Below are positions 20,280 to 29,684 of a stretch of 64,000 nt of DNA, one piece after another. The first letter of the stretch is position 1, and every line of letters starts with the position of its first letter. The translations under genes were made by a program, and so were the position numbers. The notes under the pieces were generated by a model that was not told the origin of the DNA, did not search any database, and saw only the letters and a program-made list of their open reading frames with translations. Source of the DNA: Bradyrhizobium liaoningense (GTDB lineage: Bacteria; Pseudomonadota; Alphaproteobacteria; Rhizobiales; Xanthobacteraceae); NCBI RefSeq assembly GCF_018130825.1, contig NZ_JAFCJS010000003.1:124001-188000 (forward strand), read 5' to 3'.

Positions 20280-20370
20280 GGTCAGCCTTCCCAAAGGTAT
20301 TTGGCCGTCGTTTCCAACAGCGGCGCTGCTCCGTCAAGGGTAATTCGATGGCCTGCATGCCGGGGCTGGG

Positions 20371-21903
20371 CTAGGCAGGCCGCTTCAAGGCGGCAGTCGC
20401 CTCGCGCCAGGAGGCGGCGCCGAGGGTCTGCAGCAACAGGCCGTAGACGGCGATTCCGGCCGCGATCTGCACGCCCAGCACGATGAAGCGGATCAGGCCA
20501 TGCGTCTCGGCGGGCATAAGGCCTGTCGTCAGCCAGAGCAGGGCACCCATCACGGCTGCGGCGAGCACGATCCGCGGCAGCCGTTTTCGCGCGGCGGCGT
20601 CCACCGAGAAACCGAATTCGCCGGTGCCCTTCCGGAGCAGCGAAATCGCGCTGCTCCAGGCCCCGGCCGCGATGCTTGCGGCGATCCCGCTGGCGCCGAA
20701 GAAATGCCCGAGCAGGACGGCGAGCGCGACCGCGACCACAAAGCCTTTGGCGGTGGCCATGAGCGGCGTCATCGTGTCGCTGCGGGCATAGAACGCCGGC
20801 GACAGCGCCTTGATCAGCACGTGGGCCGGCAGGCCCAGCGCCAGCCACATCAAGGCATGCGCAGTTGCCGTGCTGTCGTCCGCGCCGAAGGCGCCGTGCT
20901 CGAACAGCAGCCGCACGATCGGCTCGGCCAGCACGATCAGGCCGAGCGTCGCCGGCAGCGCCAGCCCGGCTGCAAGCTCCAGCGCCCGCGATTCCGCATG
21001 CGCCACCGCCTCGCGGTCGCCGCTGGTGACGGCGCGCGTCAGCTCCGGCACCAGCACGGTGCCCATGGCGACGCCGACGATGCCGAGCGGCAGCTCGATC
21101 AGGCGGTTGGCGAAATAGAGCCAGGACACGGCGGACGGCGTGGCCGACGCAATGATCGCGCCCGCGACCATCAGCCATTGCGGCCCCGAGCTTGCGATCA
21201 TGCCGGGAATGGCCTTGGCGAAAAAGCCGCGCATCTCCTTGTCGAAGCTGACGCGGAGCGGTGTCGCAAGATTCGCACTGCGCTGCGACAGCAGCATCAG
21301 CAGTTGCAGCAGGCCGGCGATGCCGACGGTCGCTGCCAGCATCCATGCTGCGAAGGTCGCGTCGGCATGCCCGACGAGCAGCGCTGCGATCGCGGCGATC
21401 AGCGCGATGTTGAACAGCAGCGGCGAGAAGGCCGTGAGCGCAAAGCGTCCTTGCGCGTTCAGCAACCCCATCAGCACCGTGACGGGCCCGGCGAAGGCGA
21501 GATAGGGCAGCATCAGCCGCGCATTCGCGACGGCGAGATCGAGCGTGCTGCTCCCGAGAAAGCCCGGCGCGATGATCGTGATGATCAGCGGCATCACGAG
21601 CGCAATCACAGCCGAAATTGCGATCAGGGCCACGCTGACGGTGCCGAGCACGCGGCCCGCGAAGGCGGAAGCAGCCTCCTCGCCATCGCGGTCACGGACG
21701 CGCAGCCAGGCCGGGATCAGCGCCGCATTGAGCGCACCCTCGCTGAGCAGCCGTCGCACCACGTTGACGAGCTGGAACGCCGCCAGAAACGCATCCGCCA
21801 CCGCGCCGGTGCCGAGCAGTGCGGCAATCATGGAATCGCGCGCAAAGCCCAGCAGCCGCGAGGCCAGTGTTCCCGTCGAAACTGTCAGGAAGGAGCGGAT
21901 CAT
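20371..21903 (-). CDS. murJ: Lipid II flippase MurJ (MviN)
   Basis: 510 residues from ATG 21903 (MIRSFLTVSTGTLASRLLGFARD). MurJ flips undecaprenyl-linked peptidoglycan precursor across the inner membrane. About 14 hydrophobic segments are visible. The N-terminal RDSMIAALLGTGAVADAFLAAF and PLGIVGVAMGTVLVPEL are MviN hallmarks. The frame is open 40 codons upstream, but that stretch is not hydrophobic or conserved. It is the first minus-strand gene of the block; the adenosine-kinase gene diverges from it. Confidence 0.96.
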   Translation of the reverse strand: MIRSFLTVSTGTLASRLLGFARDSMIAALLGTGAVADAFLAAFQLVNVVRRLLSEGALNAALIPAWLRVRDRDGEEAASAFAGRVLGTVSVALIAISAVIALVMPLIITIIAPGFLGSSTLDLAVANARLMLPYLAFAGPVTVLMGLLNAQGRFALTAFSPLLFNIALIAAIAALLVGHADATFAAWMLAATVGIAGLLQLLMLLSQRSANLATPLRVSFDKEMRGFFAKAIPGMIASSGPQWLMVAGAIIASATPSAVSWLYFANRLIELPLGIVGVAMGTVLVPELTRAVTSGDREAVAHAESRALELAAGLALPATLGLIVLAEPIVRLLFEHGAFGADDSTATAHALMWLALGLPAHVLIKALSPAFYARSDTMTPLMATAKGFVVAVALAVLLGHFFGASGIAASIAAGAWSSAISLLRKGTGEFGFSVDAAARKRLPRIVLAAAVMGALLWLTTGLMPAETHGLIRFIVLGVQIAAGIAVYGLLLQTLGAASWREATAALKRPA

Positions 21904-22028
21904 CGAGCGTACATAATACCGTTGCTTGCCCCTGCAGGGCCGGTCGTGATAGGCCGCGAGCCAGATTTCAGGCTGACAGGAAGCGGATTTCCGCAAGGAT
22001 CGCAATCCGCCAAACAGGATCAAGGTGA

Positions 22029-23030
22029 ATGGCTGACGTGAAATATGACGTTCTCGGGATCGGCAACGCGCTGTTCGACGTGCTGGTCAGGACCGACGAA
22101 GCCTTTCTGGCCAAGCACGGCATGACCAAGGGCAGCATGTCCCTGATCGACGAGGCGCGCGCCGCCGCCATTTACAAGGACATGGGTCCGGCAACGGAAG
22201 TCTCGGGCGGATCGGCCGCCAACACCATCGTCGGCATCGGCAGCCTGGGGGCGCGCGCGGCCTATGTCGGCAAGGTCAAGGACGACCAGATCGGCAAGCT
22301 CTACGTCCACGACATCCGCGCCGCCGGCGTCGCCTTCAACACGCCCGCCGCGACGGACGGTCCCGCCACCGGCTGCTCCTACATCCTGGTCACGGATGAC
22401 GGCGAGCGCACCATGAACACCTATCTCGGCGCGGCGCAGGACCTGTCGCCCGCCGATATCGATCCGGCCGAGATCGCGTCCGCCGGCATCGTCTATCTCG
22501 AGGGCTATCTCTGGGACCCCAAGAACGCCAAGGATGCCTTCGTCAAGGCGGCCAAGATCGCCCATGACGCGAAGCGCAAGGTGGCGCTGACGCTGTCGGA
22601 TTCCTTCTGCGTCGATCGCTATCGCGACGAGTTTCTCTCACTTATGCGCAACGGCACCGTCGACATCGTCTTCGCCAACGAGTCCGAGCTGCATTCGCTC
22701 TACACGACCTCGGATTTCGACACCGCGCTGAAGCAGCTGCGCAACGACGTCAATCTCGGCGTGGTCACCCGCAGCGAGAAGGGCTGCATGGTGGTGTCGT
22801 CGGAAGACGCCGTCGCAGCGCCGGCCTTCCCGGTCGACAAGGTCGTCGACACCACCGGCGCCGGCGACCTCTTCGCCGCCGGCTTCCTCTATGGTCTGGC
22901 GCGCAATCTCGCCTACAAGCAGTGCGGCGAGCTCGGCGCGCTCGCGGCCGCCGAAGTGATCCAGCACATCGGCGCCCGGCCGCTGGTGTCGCTGAAGCAG
23001 CTCGCCGGCCAGCGCGGGCTGACAGTTTAA
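22029..23030 (+). CDS. PfkB-family carbohydrate kinase (adenosine kinase-like)
   Basis: 333 residues, with AAGGTGA just before the ATG. Ribokinase-fold signatures are SGGSAANTIVGIGSLGA (near 60) and the anion-hole/catalytic DTTGAGDLFAAGFLYG (near 275). The wording of alphaproteobacterial members (GIGNALFDVLVRTDEAFL) matches those annotated as adenosine kinase; substrates in this clade include adenosine and sugars, so the specificity is tentative. It is divergent from murJ and stands alone. Confidence 0.88.
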   Translation: MADVKYDVLGIGNALFDVLVRTDEAFLAKHGMTKGSMSLIDEARAAAIYKDMGPATEVSGGSAANTIVGIGSLGARAAYVGKVKDDQIGKLYVHDIRAAGVAFNTPAATDGPATGCSYILVTDDGERTMNTYLGAAQDLSPADIDPAEIASAGIVYLEGYLWDPKNAKDAFVKAAKIAHDAKRKVALTLSDSFCVDRYRDEFLSLMRNGTVDIVFANESELHSLYTTSDFDTALKQLRNDVNLGVVTRSEKGCMVVSSEDAVAAPAFPVDKVVDTTGAGDLFAAGFLYGLARNLAYKQCGELGALAAAEVIQHIGARPLVSLKQLAGQRGLTV

Positions 23031-23055
23031 GGCTCGTCTCTCTTGCGAGGATCTT

Positions 23056-23140
23056 GTAGCCCGGATGGAGCGTAGCGAAATCCGGGTTCTGTCCCCGCGG
23101 CAAGTCGGCCCCGGATTGCGCGTCGCTTCATCCGGGCTAC
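23056..23140. repeat. Family D palindromic repeat, copy 1
   Basis: An 85-bp inverted repeat: GTAGCCCGGATGGAGCGTAGCG at the left and CGTCGCTTCATCCGGGCTAC at the right. A second copy is at 29847. It lies in the convergent gap between the PfkB kinase gene and a serine hydrolase gene, where it could end both transcripts. Confidence 0.85.
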
Positions 23141-23218
23141 AGGCCTCATCCTCCGCTCTCATCGCCCGGCGTGCGAGCCGGGCGATCCAGTCGTTGCATC
23201 GTGAGAGCGCTCAGTCCC

Positions 23219-24412
23219 TCACGCCGCCTTCTGCCCGCTCCCCGCATCGAGCCCGGCATAGATCCCGCGCTCGAAGCCCGTGAAGGCCTCGATGCACTTG
23301 GCGTCGACGAACGGCAACACCTGCATCAGGATCACGCCGGAAACATCGCGCGCCGGGTCGATCCAGAAATAAGTGTTGGCGAGACCAGCCCAGGCGAGGC
23401 TGCCGGCACTGCGGCCTTCCGGTGTTTTGGCGGTATTGATCAGGAAGGACAGCCCCCACTTCTTCACGATGTCAGGGAAGAGATCGACATCGTTGGTGTA
23501 CATGGGCGCAACCGTCGTCATCTTGCCAATGGTGAGATCGCCGATGTGGTTCTGTCCCATCGTCGCGACCGTGTCGGCCTTCAGCACCTGATTGCCGTTG
23601 CCGCGGCCCTTGTTCAGGATCATCTGGGTGAACTTGATGTAGTCGCCGGCAGTGCCGTAAAGGCCGCCACCACCCATGCAAAATTCCGGATTCTGCTCGA
23701 TCTCGAACGGGATCGGCGCCAGCGATCCATCCTCGCCGCGAGCATGGGTGGCGACCAGCCGCTTGCGCATGTCGTCGGTGATCTTGAAGCCGGTGTCGCT
23801 CATGCCGAGCGGGGTGAAGAGATTGTCGCGCAGATAGGCATCGAGCCGCTTGCCGCTGACGGCTTCCACGGCCTTGCCGACGAAGTCGATGTTGATGCCA
23901 TATTCCCAGCGCGTACCGGGATCGGACATGATCGGCGTCTTCAGCGCGATGTCCTGGCAGGAGAAGATGTTCGGGGTCCCGGTCTTCTCCAAATAGACCG
24001 CGAGATCGCCGTTCCACACATTGTAGGCAAAGCCGGCGGTATGGGTCATGAGCTGGCGCAGTGTGATCGCACCCTTGGCCGGCCGCAGCTTCGGCTCGCC
24101 CTTGGCATCAAAGCCTTCCAGCACCTGCGGCTTGGCGAGATCGGGCAGCACGTCGCCGATCGGCTTATCCAGCGACAGCTTGCCCTGTTCGACCAGCTGC
24201 ATCGCGCCTGCCGATGTCACCGCCTTCGTCATCGAGGCGATCCAGAACACGCTGTCCAGCGTCATCGCATCGGGCTTGGAGAGGTCGCGCTTGCCGAACG
24301 CGCCCTGATACAGCACGTCGTTACCGCTCGCGGCGATCGCGACGACGCCGGGAATCTCCTTGGCATCGCTGGTCTTGCGCAGAATCTCGTCGATCTGGGC
24401 CTGGCTTTGCAT
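23219..24412 (-). CDS. Serine hydrolase, class C beta-lactamase/esterase family VIII
   Basis: 397 residues from ATG 24412, which has GGAGGAA 7 nt upstream; a longer open frame upstream is ignored. The nucleophile motif SxxK is SMTK in WIASMTKAVTSA (near 68). A Tyr motif near WEYGINIDFVGK and the C-terminal LAWAGLANTYFWIDP match family VIII carboxylesterases and EstB-like enzymes. No signal peptide is visible, so it is probably cytosolic. Such enzymes hydrolyse short esters; beta-lactam activity is usually weak or absent. Monocistronic. Confidence 0.9.
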   Translation of the reverse strand: MQSQAQIDEILRKTSDAKEIPGVVAIAASGNDVLYQGAFGKRDLSKPDAMTLDSVFWIASMTKAVTSAGAMQLVEQGKLSLDKPIGDVLPDLAKPQVLEGFDAKGEPKLRPAKGAITLRQLMTHTAGFAYNVWNGDLAVYLEKTGTPNIFSCQDIALKTPIMSDPGTRWEYGINIDFVGKAVEAVSGKRLDAYLRDNLFTPLGMSDTGFKITDDMRKRLVATHARGEDGSLAPIPFEIEQNPEFCMGGGGLYGTAGDYIKFTQMILNKGRGNGNQVLKADTVATMGQNHIGDLTIGKMTTVAPMYTNDVDLFPDIVKKWGLSFLINTAKTPEGRSAGSLAWAGLANTYFWIDPARDVSGVILMQVLPFVDAKCIEAFTGFERGIYAGLDAGSGQKAA

Positions 24413-24756
24413 GCGCGTTTCCTCCGGTTTGATTATTGTTGGAAGTGATCGATTGTCCTCCCGCGGCTCGCGCGCGGCAAGCGCCTCCACCTTCGCGCCG
24501 GTCGCGATGTCGTGACTTGACGGCCCGCGCCCCACGCAGGACGAGAAGGCGGCTGGACGGCAACACTCCGTCACAATCTGCGGTGGATGACCGCAACGAG
24601 CCGTGACCACGGATGGGTCGTGGCGATATGTTTTTCGTGTTTGGAAGCACTTGAAACATTTTGTGCGTTGCGACGTTCAGCACTCGGCCGATCGACGGCC
24701 GACGTTAAGACTTGATGCAAATTTGGCGGCCGGTACCCGGCCGCGGGGGACCTCAA
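24413..24756. other. Divergent intergenic region, no gene seen
   Basis: The 344 bp between the divergent serine hydrolase and the small GIY-like protein hold a relatively AT-rich core around 24620-24670 that could contain promoters for both. I see no palindrome, repeat or coding potential here. Confidence 0.5.
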
Positions 24757-25077
24757 ATGATTTCGACCTGGAGCGAATGGAAGCGCTATCCCCGTCCCGG
24801 ACGGGGCGACAACCTTGAGGCGCCGATCTCGCCCGGCATTTACGAGGTCCGTGTCGCCGGCACCGGCGCACTCTATTCGTTCGGCGCGGTCGACAATCTG
24901 GCGCAGTCGCTGGCGCTGCTGCCGGTCGGCTCGAAATCCTGGTTCGGTCGCCGCGACACCTCCGACGTTCCCGATCTCGAATACCGGACCTGCGCGACGT
25001 CCTCGAAGGCCGACGCCAAGGCAGCCGCCGAGCGCATGATCGGCCGGCGCGAGACCTATATGAGCGGCGCGGCGTAA
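24757..25077 (+). CDS. Small hypothetical protein, possible degenerate GIY-YIG fold
   Basis: 106 residues from ATG 24757, preceded by a GGGGGA. Residues about 22-50 read SPGIYEVRVAGTGALYSFGAVDNLAQSL, which has the layout of a GIY-YIG nuclease (GIY, then LY-x-G, then NL-x-x-L). The catalytic Tyr/Arg of the YIG half is not obvious and the protein is short. It may be a non-nuclease relative. Monocistronic; the gabD-like gene follows after 107 bp. Weakly supported beyond being a real gene. Confidence 0.7.
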   Translation: MISTWSEWKRYPRPGRGDNLEAPISPGIYEVRVAGTGALYSFGAVDNLAQSLALLPVGSKSWFGRRDTSDVPDLEYRTCATSSKADAKAAAERMIGRRETYMSGAA

Positions 25078-25184
25078 GGCCGCTGCGAGTTTAACTGCCA
25101 TCAGCTGTGCGTTGCGGGGCCGTGCATTGCGCGCCGCCTGTCCCTATATTCCGGGCCAATCCGATCGCCCTCAGGGAGAACGCC

Positions 25185-26678
25185 ATGACCCCGACTGCCG
25201 CCGCCCGCGCCACGCAAGCCACCGCCACCCTGCGCGACCGGTTGAAGGACCCCTCGCTGCTGAAGGAAGCCTGCTATATCGACGGCGCCTGGGTCGGCAC
25301 GCCGGTCTTTGCCGTCAACAATCCCGCCACTGGCGTCGAGCTCGCAAAGGTCCCGCAGCTTGGCGCGGACGACACGACCAGGGCGGTCGAGGCCGCCGAG
25401 CGTGCCTTCCCGGCCTGGGCCAAGCACACCGCCAAGCAGCGCTCCAACATTTTGCGCAAATGGTTCGAGCTGATCACCGCCAATCGCGAGGATCTCGCGC
25501 TGATCCTCACCTCCGAGCAGGGCAAGCCGCTCTCCGAGGCGCTCGGCGAGGTCGATATCGGTGCCGCCTATATCGAGTTCTTCGCCGAGGAAGCCCGCCG
25601 CGTCTATGGCGAGACCATTCCGAGCCAGCGGCCCGATGCGCGTCTGCTCGCGATCAAGCAGCCGATCGGCGTCTGCGGCGCGATCACGCCGTGGAATTTC
25701 CCGAACTCGATGATCACCCGAAAGGTCTCGCCGGCGCTGGCCGCGGGCTGCACCGTGGTGCTCAAGCCCGCCAACGAGACGCCGCTGTCGGCGCTGGCGC
25801 TGGCCGTGCTCGCCGAGAAGGCCGGCATCCCCAAGGGCGTGCTCAACATCATCACCGGCGATGCGCCGCCGATCGGCAAGGTGCTGTGCGAGCATCCCGC
25901 GGTGCGCTTCGTCGGCTTCACCGGCTCGACCGCGGTCGGCAAGATCCTCTACCAGCAGGCCTCGGTCGGCGTGAAGCGGCTCGGCCTCGAGCTCGGCGGC
26001 AACGCACCGTTCATCGTGTTCGATGACGCCGACATCGATGCTGCCGTCGAAGGCGCGATCGTCTCGAAGTATCGCAACATGGGCCAGACCTGCGTCTGCG
26101 CCAACCGCATCTACGCCCAGGACAAGATCTACGACGCGTTCGTGCAGAAGCTCTCGAAGAAGGTCGCGGCGATGAAGATCGGCGACGGCACCGAGAGCGG
26201 CGTCACGCAGGGGCCTCTGATCAACATGAAGGCGGTCGACAAGGTCGAGCGGCACATCGCGGATGCCGTGAAGCGCGGCGCCAAGGTCGTCACCGGCGGC
26301 AAGCGCAGCGAGCTCGGACGCTCCTTCTTCGAGCCGACGGTGCTCGCCGACGTCAAGCCGGACTCGCTGGTGTCGCAGGAAGAAACCTTCGGCCCGCTCG
26401 CGCCTGTGATCCGCTTCAAGGAAGAAGCCGATGTCATCGCGATGTGCAACGCCTCGCCGTTTGGTCTTGCCTCCTACTTCTACTCCCGCGATCTCGGCCG
26501 CGTCTGGCGCGTCGCCGAAGCGCTGGAATCAGGCATGGTCGGCGTCAACACCGGCCTGATCACCACGGAAGTCGCGCCCTTCGGCGGCGTCAAGGAAAGC
26601 GGCCTCGGCCGTGAAGGCTCGCGTCACGGCATGGAAGAATATGTCGAGATCAAATACGTGATGATGGCGGGGGTGTGA
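25185..26678 (+). CDS. gabD: NAD(P)-dependent succinate-semialdehyde dehydrogenase
   Basis: 497 residues from ATG 25185, with AGGGAGAA at good spacing. Aldehyde dehydrogenase hallmarks are ITPWNFPNSM (near 160), FTGSTAVGK (near 245), the catalytic Glu in LELGGNAPFIV (near 268) and the catalytic Cys in MGQTCVCANRIY (near 302). The adjacent second Cys and the wording match the GabD subgroup that oxidises succinate semialdehyde to succinate in the GABA shunt. It has no transaminase neighbour, so its metabolic context is not proven. Convergent with the LysR gene. Confidence 0.9.
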   Translation: MTPTAAARATQATATLRDRLKDPSLLKEACYIDGAWVGTPVFAVNNPATGVELAKVPQLGADDTTRAVEAAERAFPAWAKHTAKQRSNILRKWFELITANREDLALILTSEQGKPLSEALGEVDIGAAYIEFFAEEARRVYGETIPSQRPDARLLAIKQPIGVCGAITPWNFPNSMITRKVSPALAAGCTVVLKPANETPLSALALAVLAEKAGIPKGVLNIITGDAPPIGKVLCEHPAVRFVGFTGSTAVGKILYQQASVGVKRLGLELGGNAPFIVFDDADIDAAVEGAIVSKYRNMGQTCVCANRIYAQDKIYDAFVQKLSKKVAAMKIGDGTESGVTQGPLINMKAVDKVERHIADAVKRGAKVVTGGKRSELGRSFFEPTVLADVKPDSLVSQEETFGPLAPVIRFKEEADVIAMCNASPFGLASYFYSRDLGRVWRVAEALESGMVGVNTGLITTEVAPFGGVKESGLGREGSRHGMEEYVEIKYVMMAGV

Positions 26679-26715
26679 GGCCCGTCGTCGTCGCGGGCAC
26701 GCGAAGACCGCGTCG

Positions 26716-27633
26716 TCAGGGTGGGCTGATCCACGGACTGTCCACACCGACGACGATGCTCTTCGCCCAATCGATGAAGACCCGCACTTGCGGAGCCAAA
26801 TGCTCGCGTGCCGGAAACATGATCGACAGCGGGCGATGGACCGGCCGCAATTTCGGGAGGACCCGCACAAGCTCTCCGCTCTTCAAGTAGTCTTTGACGA
26901 CGCAACCGGGCACCTGAATAAGCCCCATGCCGGCGAGAGCGCACGCAAGGAAGGCTTCCGTGTCGTTCACGAGGATGCCTGTTTCAAGGCGCAGTTCGCG
27001 CTCGCCGGGTCCCTGCGGGAGACGCCAGGGGATGGCGATATGGCCCCTGCCTGAAAAATAGTTGACCGCGAGATGATCGCTGAGGTCCTCGACACTTTCC
27101 GGAGTGCCGTACCTGTCGAGGTAGGCCGGTGATGCGCAGATCAGCATGGCCATCTTGGCGAGAACGCGCCCGACGAGACTGCTGACCGGCAGATCGCCTA
27201 TCCTCAAGACACAATCGACACCCTCAGCGATCAGATCGACCGGCTGATCGCTGACGCCAAGAATGAGATCGATATCCGGGTATTTCGCCTGGAAGTCCGG
27301 AAGATTGGGAATGATCAGCGGTTTCGCGATCGCGACCGGGATGTCGACGCGCAGGCGTCCTTTCGGAGCATCGCCCACGCCGCCAAACAGGTTCCGCGCT
27401 TGCCCGACCTCGTTCAATATTGCGACCGCGCGATCATGAAACAACCGTCCTTCACTCGTCAGCGAGGTCTGGCGCGTCGTTCGATGCAGCAGCCTTGCGC
27501 CGATTGACGCTTCCAGTTCGTTCACGGCGTTCGTGACCGTTGGACGGGTCGCGCGCAGGGCCTCGGCCGCCCGCGTGAAGCTCCTGTTCTCCGCCACGGC
27601 CACGAAGACCCTCAATTGCTGCAGAAAGTCCAT
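26716..27633 (-). CDS. LysR-family transcriptional regulator
   Basis: 305 residues. The N-terminal winged HTH (FVAVAENRSFTRAAEALRAT, then VTNAVNELEASIGARLLHR) is classical LysR; the C-terminal periplasmic-binding-like effector domain is of the CrgA/AphB-like subgroup (DVPVAIAKPLIIPNLPDFQ style). It is divergent from an oxidoreductase plus MBL hydrolase pair, and a 24-bp palindrome lies in the shared promoter. It probably activates or represses that pair in response to an unknown small molecule. Confidence 0.93.
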   Translation of the reverse strand: MDFLQQLRVFVAVAENRSFTRAAEALRATRPTVTNAVNELEASIGARLLHRTTRQTSLTSEGRLFHDRAVAILNEVGQARNLFGGVGDAPKGRLRVDIPVAIAKPLIIPNLPDFQAKYPDIDLILGVSDQPVDLIAEGVDCVLRIGDLPVSSLVGRVLAKMAMLICASPAYLDRYGTPESVEDLSDHLAVNYFSGRGHIAIPWRLPQGPGERELRLETGILVNDTEAFLACALAGMGLIQVPGCVVKDYLKSGELVRVLPKLRPVHRPLSIMFPAREHLAPQVRVFIDWAKSIVVGVDSPWISPP

Positions 27634-27670
27634 TCGTCTCCGCCGTGCGGGTCAATCGGGCTCGTCCTCG

Positions 27671-27694
27671 ATTGTTATCTTATTATATAACAAT
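27671..27694. promoter_or_regulatory. AT-rich 24-bp palindrome, likely LysR operator
   Basis: ATTGTTAT, an 8-bp spacer, ATAACAAT form a perfect inverted repeat, strongly AT-rich in a GC-rich genome. It lies 38 bp upstream of the LysR start and about 80 bp upstream of the oxidoreductase start, the expected position of a divergent LysR recognition site. It contains T-N11-A arrangements. Confidence 0.75.
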
Positions 27695-27775
27695 CAAGTC
27701 CGAATTTCGTCGCTTCTGAAGAACAAATGGCGAGGCTATTTCCCAGCTGCTCCGAATGATCCGAAAAGGCAGCAG

Positions 27776-28765
27776 ATGGCTCGCGTTGTTCGCTTTCACG
27801 ACTATGGTGACCCCGACGTTCTCAAGATCGAGGACGTCGATGTCGCGGCTCCCGATGCGGGCGAAGTCCAGATCGACGTGCGCGCGATCGGGCTCAATCG
27901 CGCCGAGATCATGTTTCGCCGCAACGCCTACGTCCAGCAGGCACAGCTGCCCAGCCGATTGGGCTATGAGGCTGCCGGTGTCGTCAAAGCGGTTGGCTCG
28001 TCGGTGAGCGATTTCCGTCCGGGCCAGTCGGTGAGTGTCATTCCGACGGAAGATATGGCGCGATGGGGCACCTATGGCGAAGTCATCAACATTCCGGCCC
28101 GCCATCTGGTGGTGCATCCCGAAAACCTCACCTTCGAGCAAGCCGCTGCGTCGTGGATGAAGTACGTCACCGCGTGGGGCGCGCTGATCGAGCAAGCGAA
28201 GCTGACGGCGGGCGACTATGTGATCGTCACGGCGGCATCCAGCAGCGTCGGGACTGCGGCGTTTCAGATCGCGCGCGCGGTGGGAGCAACGGTCATCGCG
28301 ACGACGCGGACTTCCGCGAAAAGCAAGGCGCTGTTGGATGCAGGTGCCCATCACGTCGTCGCAACCGCTGAGGCGGATCTCGTCTCGCGGGTGATGGAGA
28401 TCACGAGCGGCAAGGGAGCGCGCGTCGTCTTCGATCCGATCGGCGGCCCCGCCATCGAGCAATTGGCGAATGCGATGTCTCATCGGGGAATTCTGCTCGA
28501 ATACGGTGCCTTGAGCCCGGACATTGGCGCTTTCCCCCAATTCGCCGTGCTTCGGAAGAGCCTGACGATCAAGGGATATTTGTACAACGAAGTCGTGGCT
28601 GACGACGACGCGCTGGCGCGGGCGAAGCAGTTCATCTCGGATGGCCTTTCATCCGGGACGCTGAAGCCGCTGATCTCCCGAAGCTTCAAGTTCGAACAGA
28701 TCCAGGAGGCGACGCGCTTCCTGGAGTCGAACGAGCAGATCGGAAAAATCGTCGTCACTGTTTGA
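27776..28765 (+). CDS. MDR-family zinc-independent alcohol dehydrogenase / quinone oxidoreductase
   Basis: 329 residues from ATG 27776 (MARVVRFHDYGDPDVLKIED). GroES-like N-terminal domain (1-130) with LGYEAAGVVKAVGSSV, then a Rossmann domain with the nucleotide-binding TAASSSVGTAAFQIARAVGATVIA (near 152-175). No structural or catalytic zinc Cys cluster is seen, so it belongs with quinone oxidoreductase-like MDRs that use NADPH. First gene of a two-gene operon with the MBL hydrolase 28 bp downstream, under the divergent LysR regulator. Confidence 0.88.
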   Translation: MARVVRFHDYGDPDVLKIEDVDVAAPDAGEVQIDVRAIGLNRAEIMFRRNAYVQQAQLPSRLGYEAAGVVKAVGSSVSDFRPGQSVSVIPTEDMARWGTYGEVINIPARHLVVHPENLTFEQAAASWMKYVTAWGALIEQAKLTAGDYVIVTAASSSVGTAAFQIARAVGATVIATTRTSAKSKALLDAGAHHVVATAEADLVSRVMEITSGKGARVVFDPIGGPAIEQLANAMSHRGILLEYGALSPDIGAFPQFAVLRKSLTIKGYLYNEVVADDDALARAKQFISDGLSSGTLKPLISRSFKFEQIQEATRFLESNEQIGKIVVTV

Positions 28766-28793
28766 GACGCGCAACGCAGTTAGGGGTGATGGA

Positions 28794-29672
28794 ATGACGA
28801 ACGCGAACAAATGGCAGGCTCCCGGCCTGAACCGGCGGAAGATCGGCGACTATGTCGTCACCGCTATCGTCGATGGCATCGTCGGTGTGCCGTTCGACTT
28901 CCTGTCCGGAATAGGACCCGATGAGGCGATGAGCATGACGGTGGCGGCGGGACGTCCTTCGTCATCCGCGATGACCGTCAGCGCCTATCTGATCGAGGGA
29001 AAGGGCCGGACCATATTGGTGGATGGCGGTGGCGGCGGCATCAACGGGTGGGGCGGGCGACTGCACACCTCGCTTGCTGCGGCCAACGTGGATCCGCTCG
29101 CAATCGACCAGGTTCTCCTGACCCACGCCCATCCGGATCACATCGGAGGTCTCGTCGGAGCGTTGCCGTCGGCGCCCCAGTTTCCCAACGCCGAAATCGT
29201 GATGCACGACGCCGAATTCGCTTTCTGGACGGATGATGCGAACCTCAATCAGGCCCCGGATCCGGTCAAGCCGTTCTTTCACGCCGCCCGCGCCGCATTC
29301 GCGGCCTATGGCGCCCGGCGCCGGACGGTCAGCGCGGGGCAAGTCGCGCCCGGCATCATGATCGAACATCTGCCCGGCCATACGCCGGGGCATAGCGGCT
29401 ATCGGATCGATGGCGGCGCTGCGTCCCTGCTCATCTGGGGTGACATCGTTCATTATCCGGACATCCAGGTGCAAAGACCCGAGGTGACGATCGCGTTCGA
29501 CGCGGATCCGCAGGCGGCGGCAGAGACCCGAACGAAAATGCTGGAAAGAGTCTCTGCGACCGGCGAGCTCGTCGCCGGAATGCACCTGAATTTCCCCGGG
29601 TTCGCGCGGCTGTCGAAGAAGGGACGGTCGTTCGAGATCTGTCATGAGCCCTGGTCCGCGGAGCTCATCTGA
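28794..29672 (+). CDS. MBL-fold metallo-hydrolase
   Basis: 292 residues. The metallo-beta-lactamase metal motif is THAHPDHIGG (HxHxDH, near 112); further ligands are the His of LPGHTPGHSGYR (near 195), the Asp of LLIWGDIVHYP and a C-terminal GMHLNFPG His. It has no obvious signal peptide. The family includes lactonases, arylsulfatase-like and glyoxalase II-like enzymes; the substrate is not inferable. Same transcript as the preceding oxidoreductase. Confidence 0.9.
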   Translation: MTNANKWQAPGLNRRKIGDYVVTAIVDGIVGVPFDFLSGIGPDEAMSMTVAAGRPSSSAMTVSAYLIEGKGRTILVDGGGGGINGWGGRLHTSLAAANVDPLAIDQVLLTHAHPDHIGGLVGALPSAPQFPNAEIVMHDAEFAFWTDDANLNQAPDPVKPFFHAARAAFAAYGARRRTVSAGQVAPGIMIEHLPGHTPGHSGYRIDGGAASLLIWGDIVHYPDIQVQRPEVTIAFDADPQAAAETRTKMLERVSATGELVAGMHLNFPGFARLSKKGRSFEICHEPWSAELI

Positions 29673-29684
29673 CGCGTTCTCCTT

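Noticed and set aside
20500..22041. 513-codon plus-strand frame across murJ
   Set aside because: Arg/Gln/His-rich antisense translation of membrane-protein codons; not a real gene.
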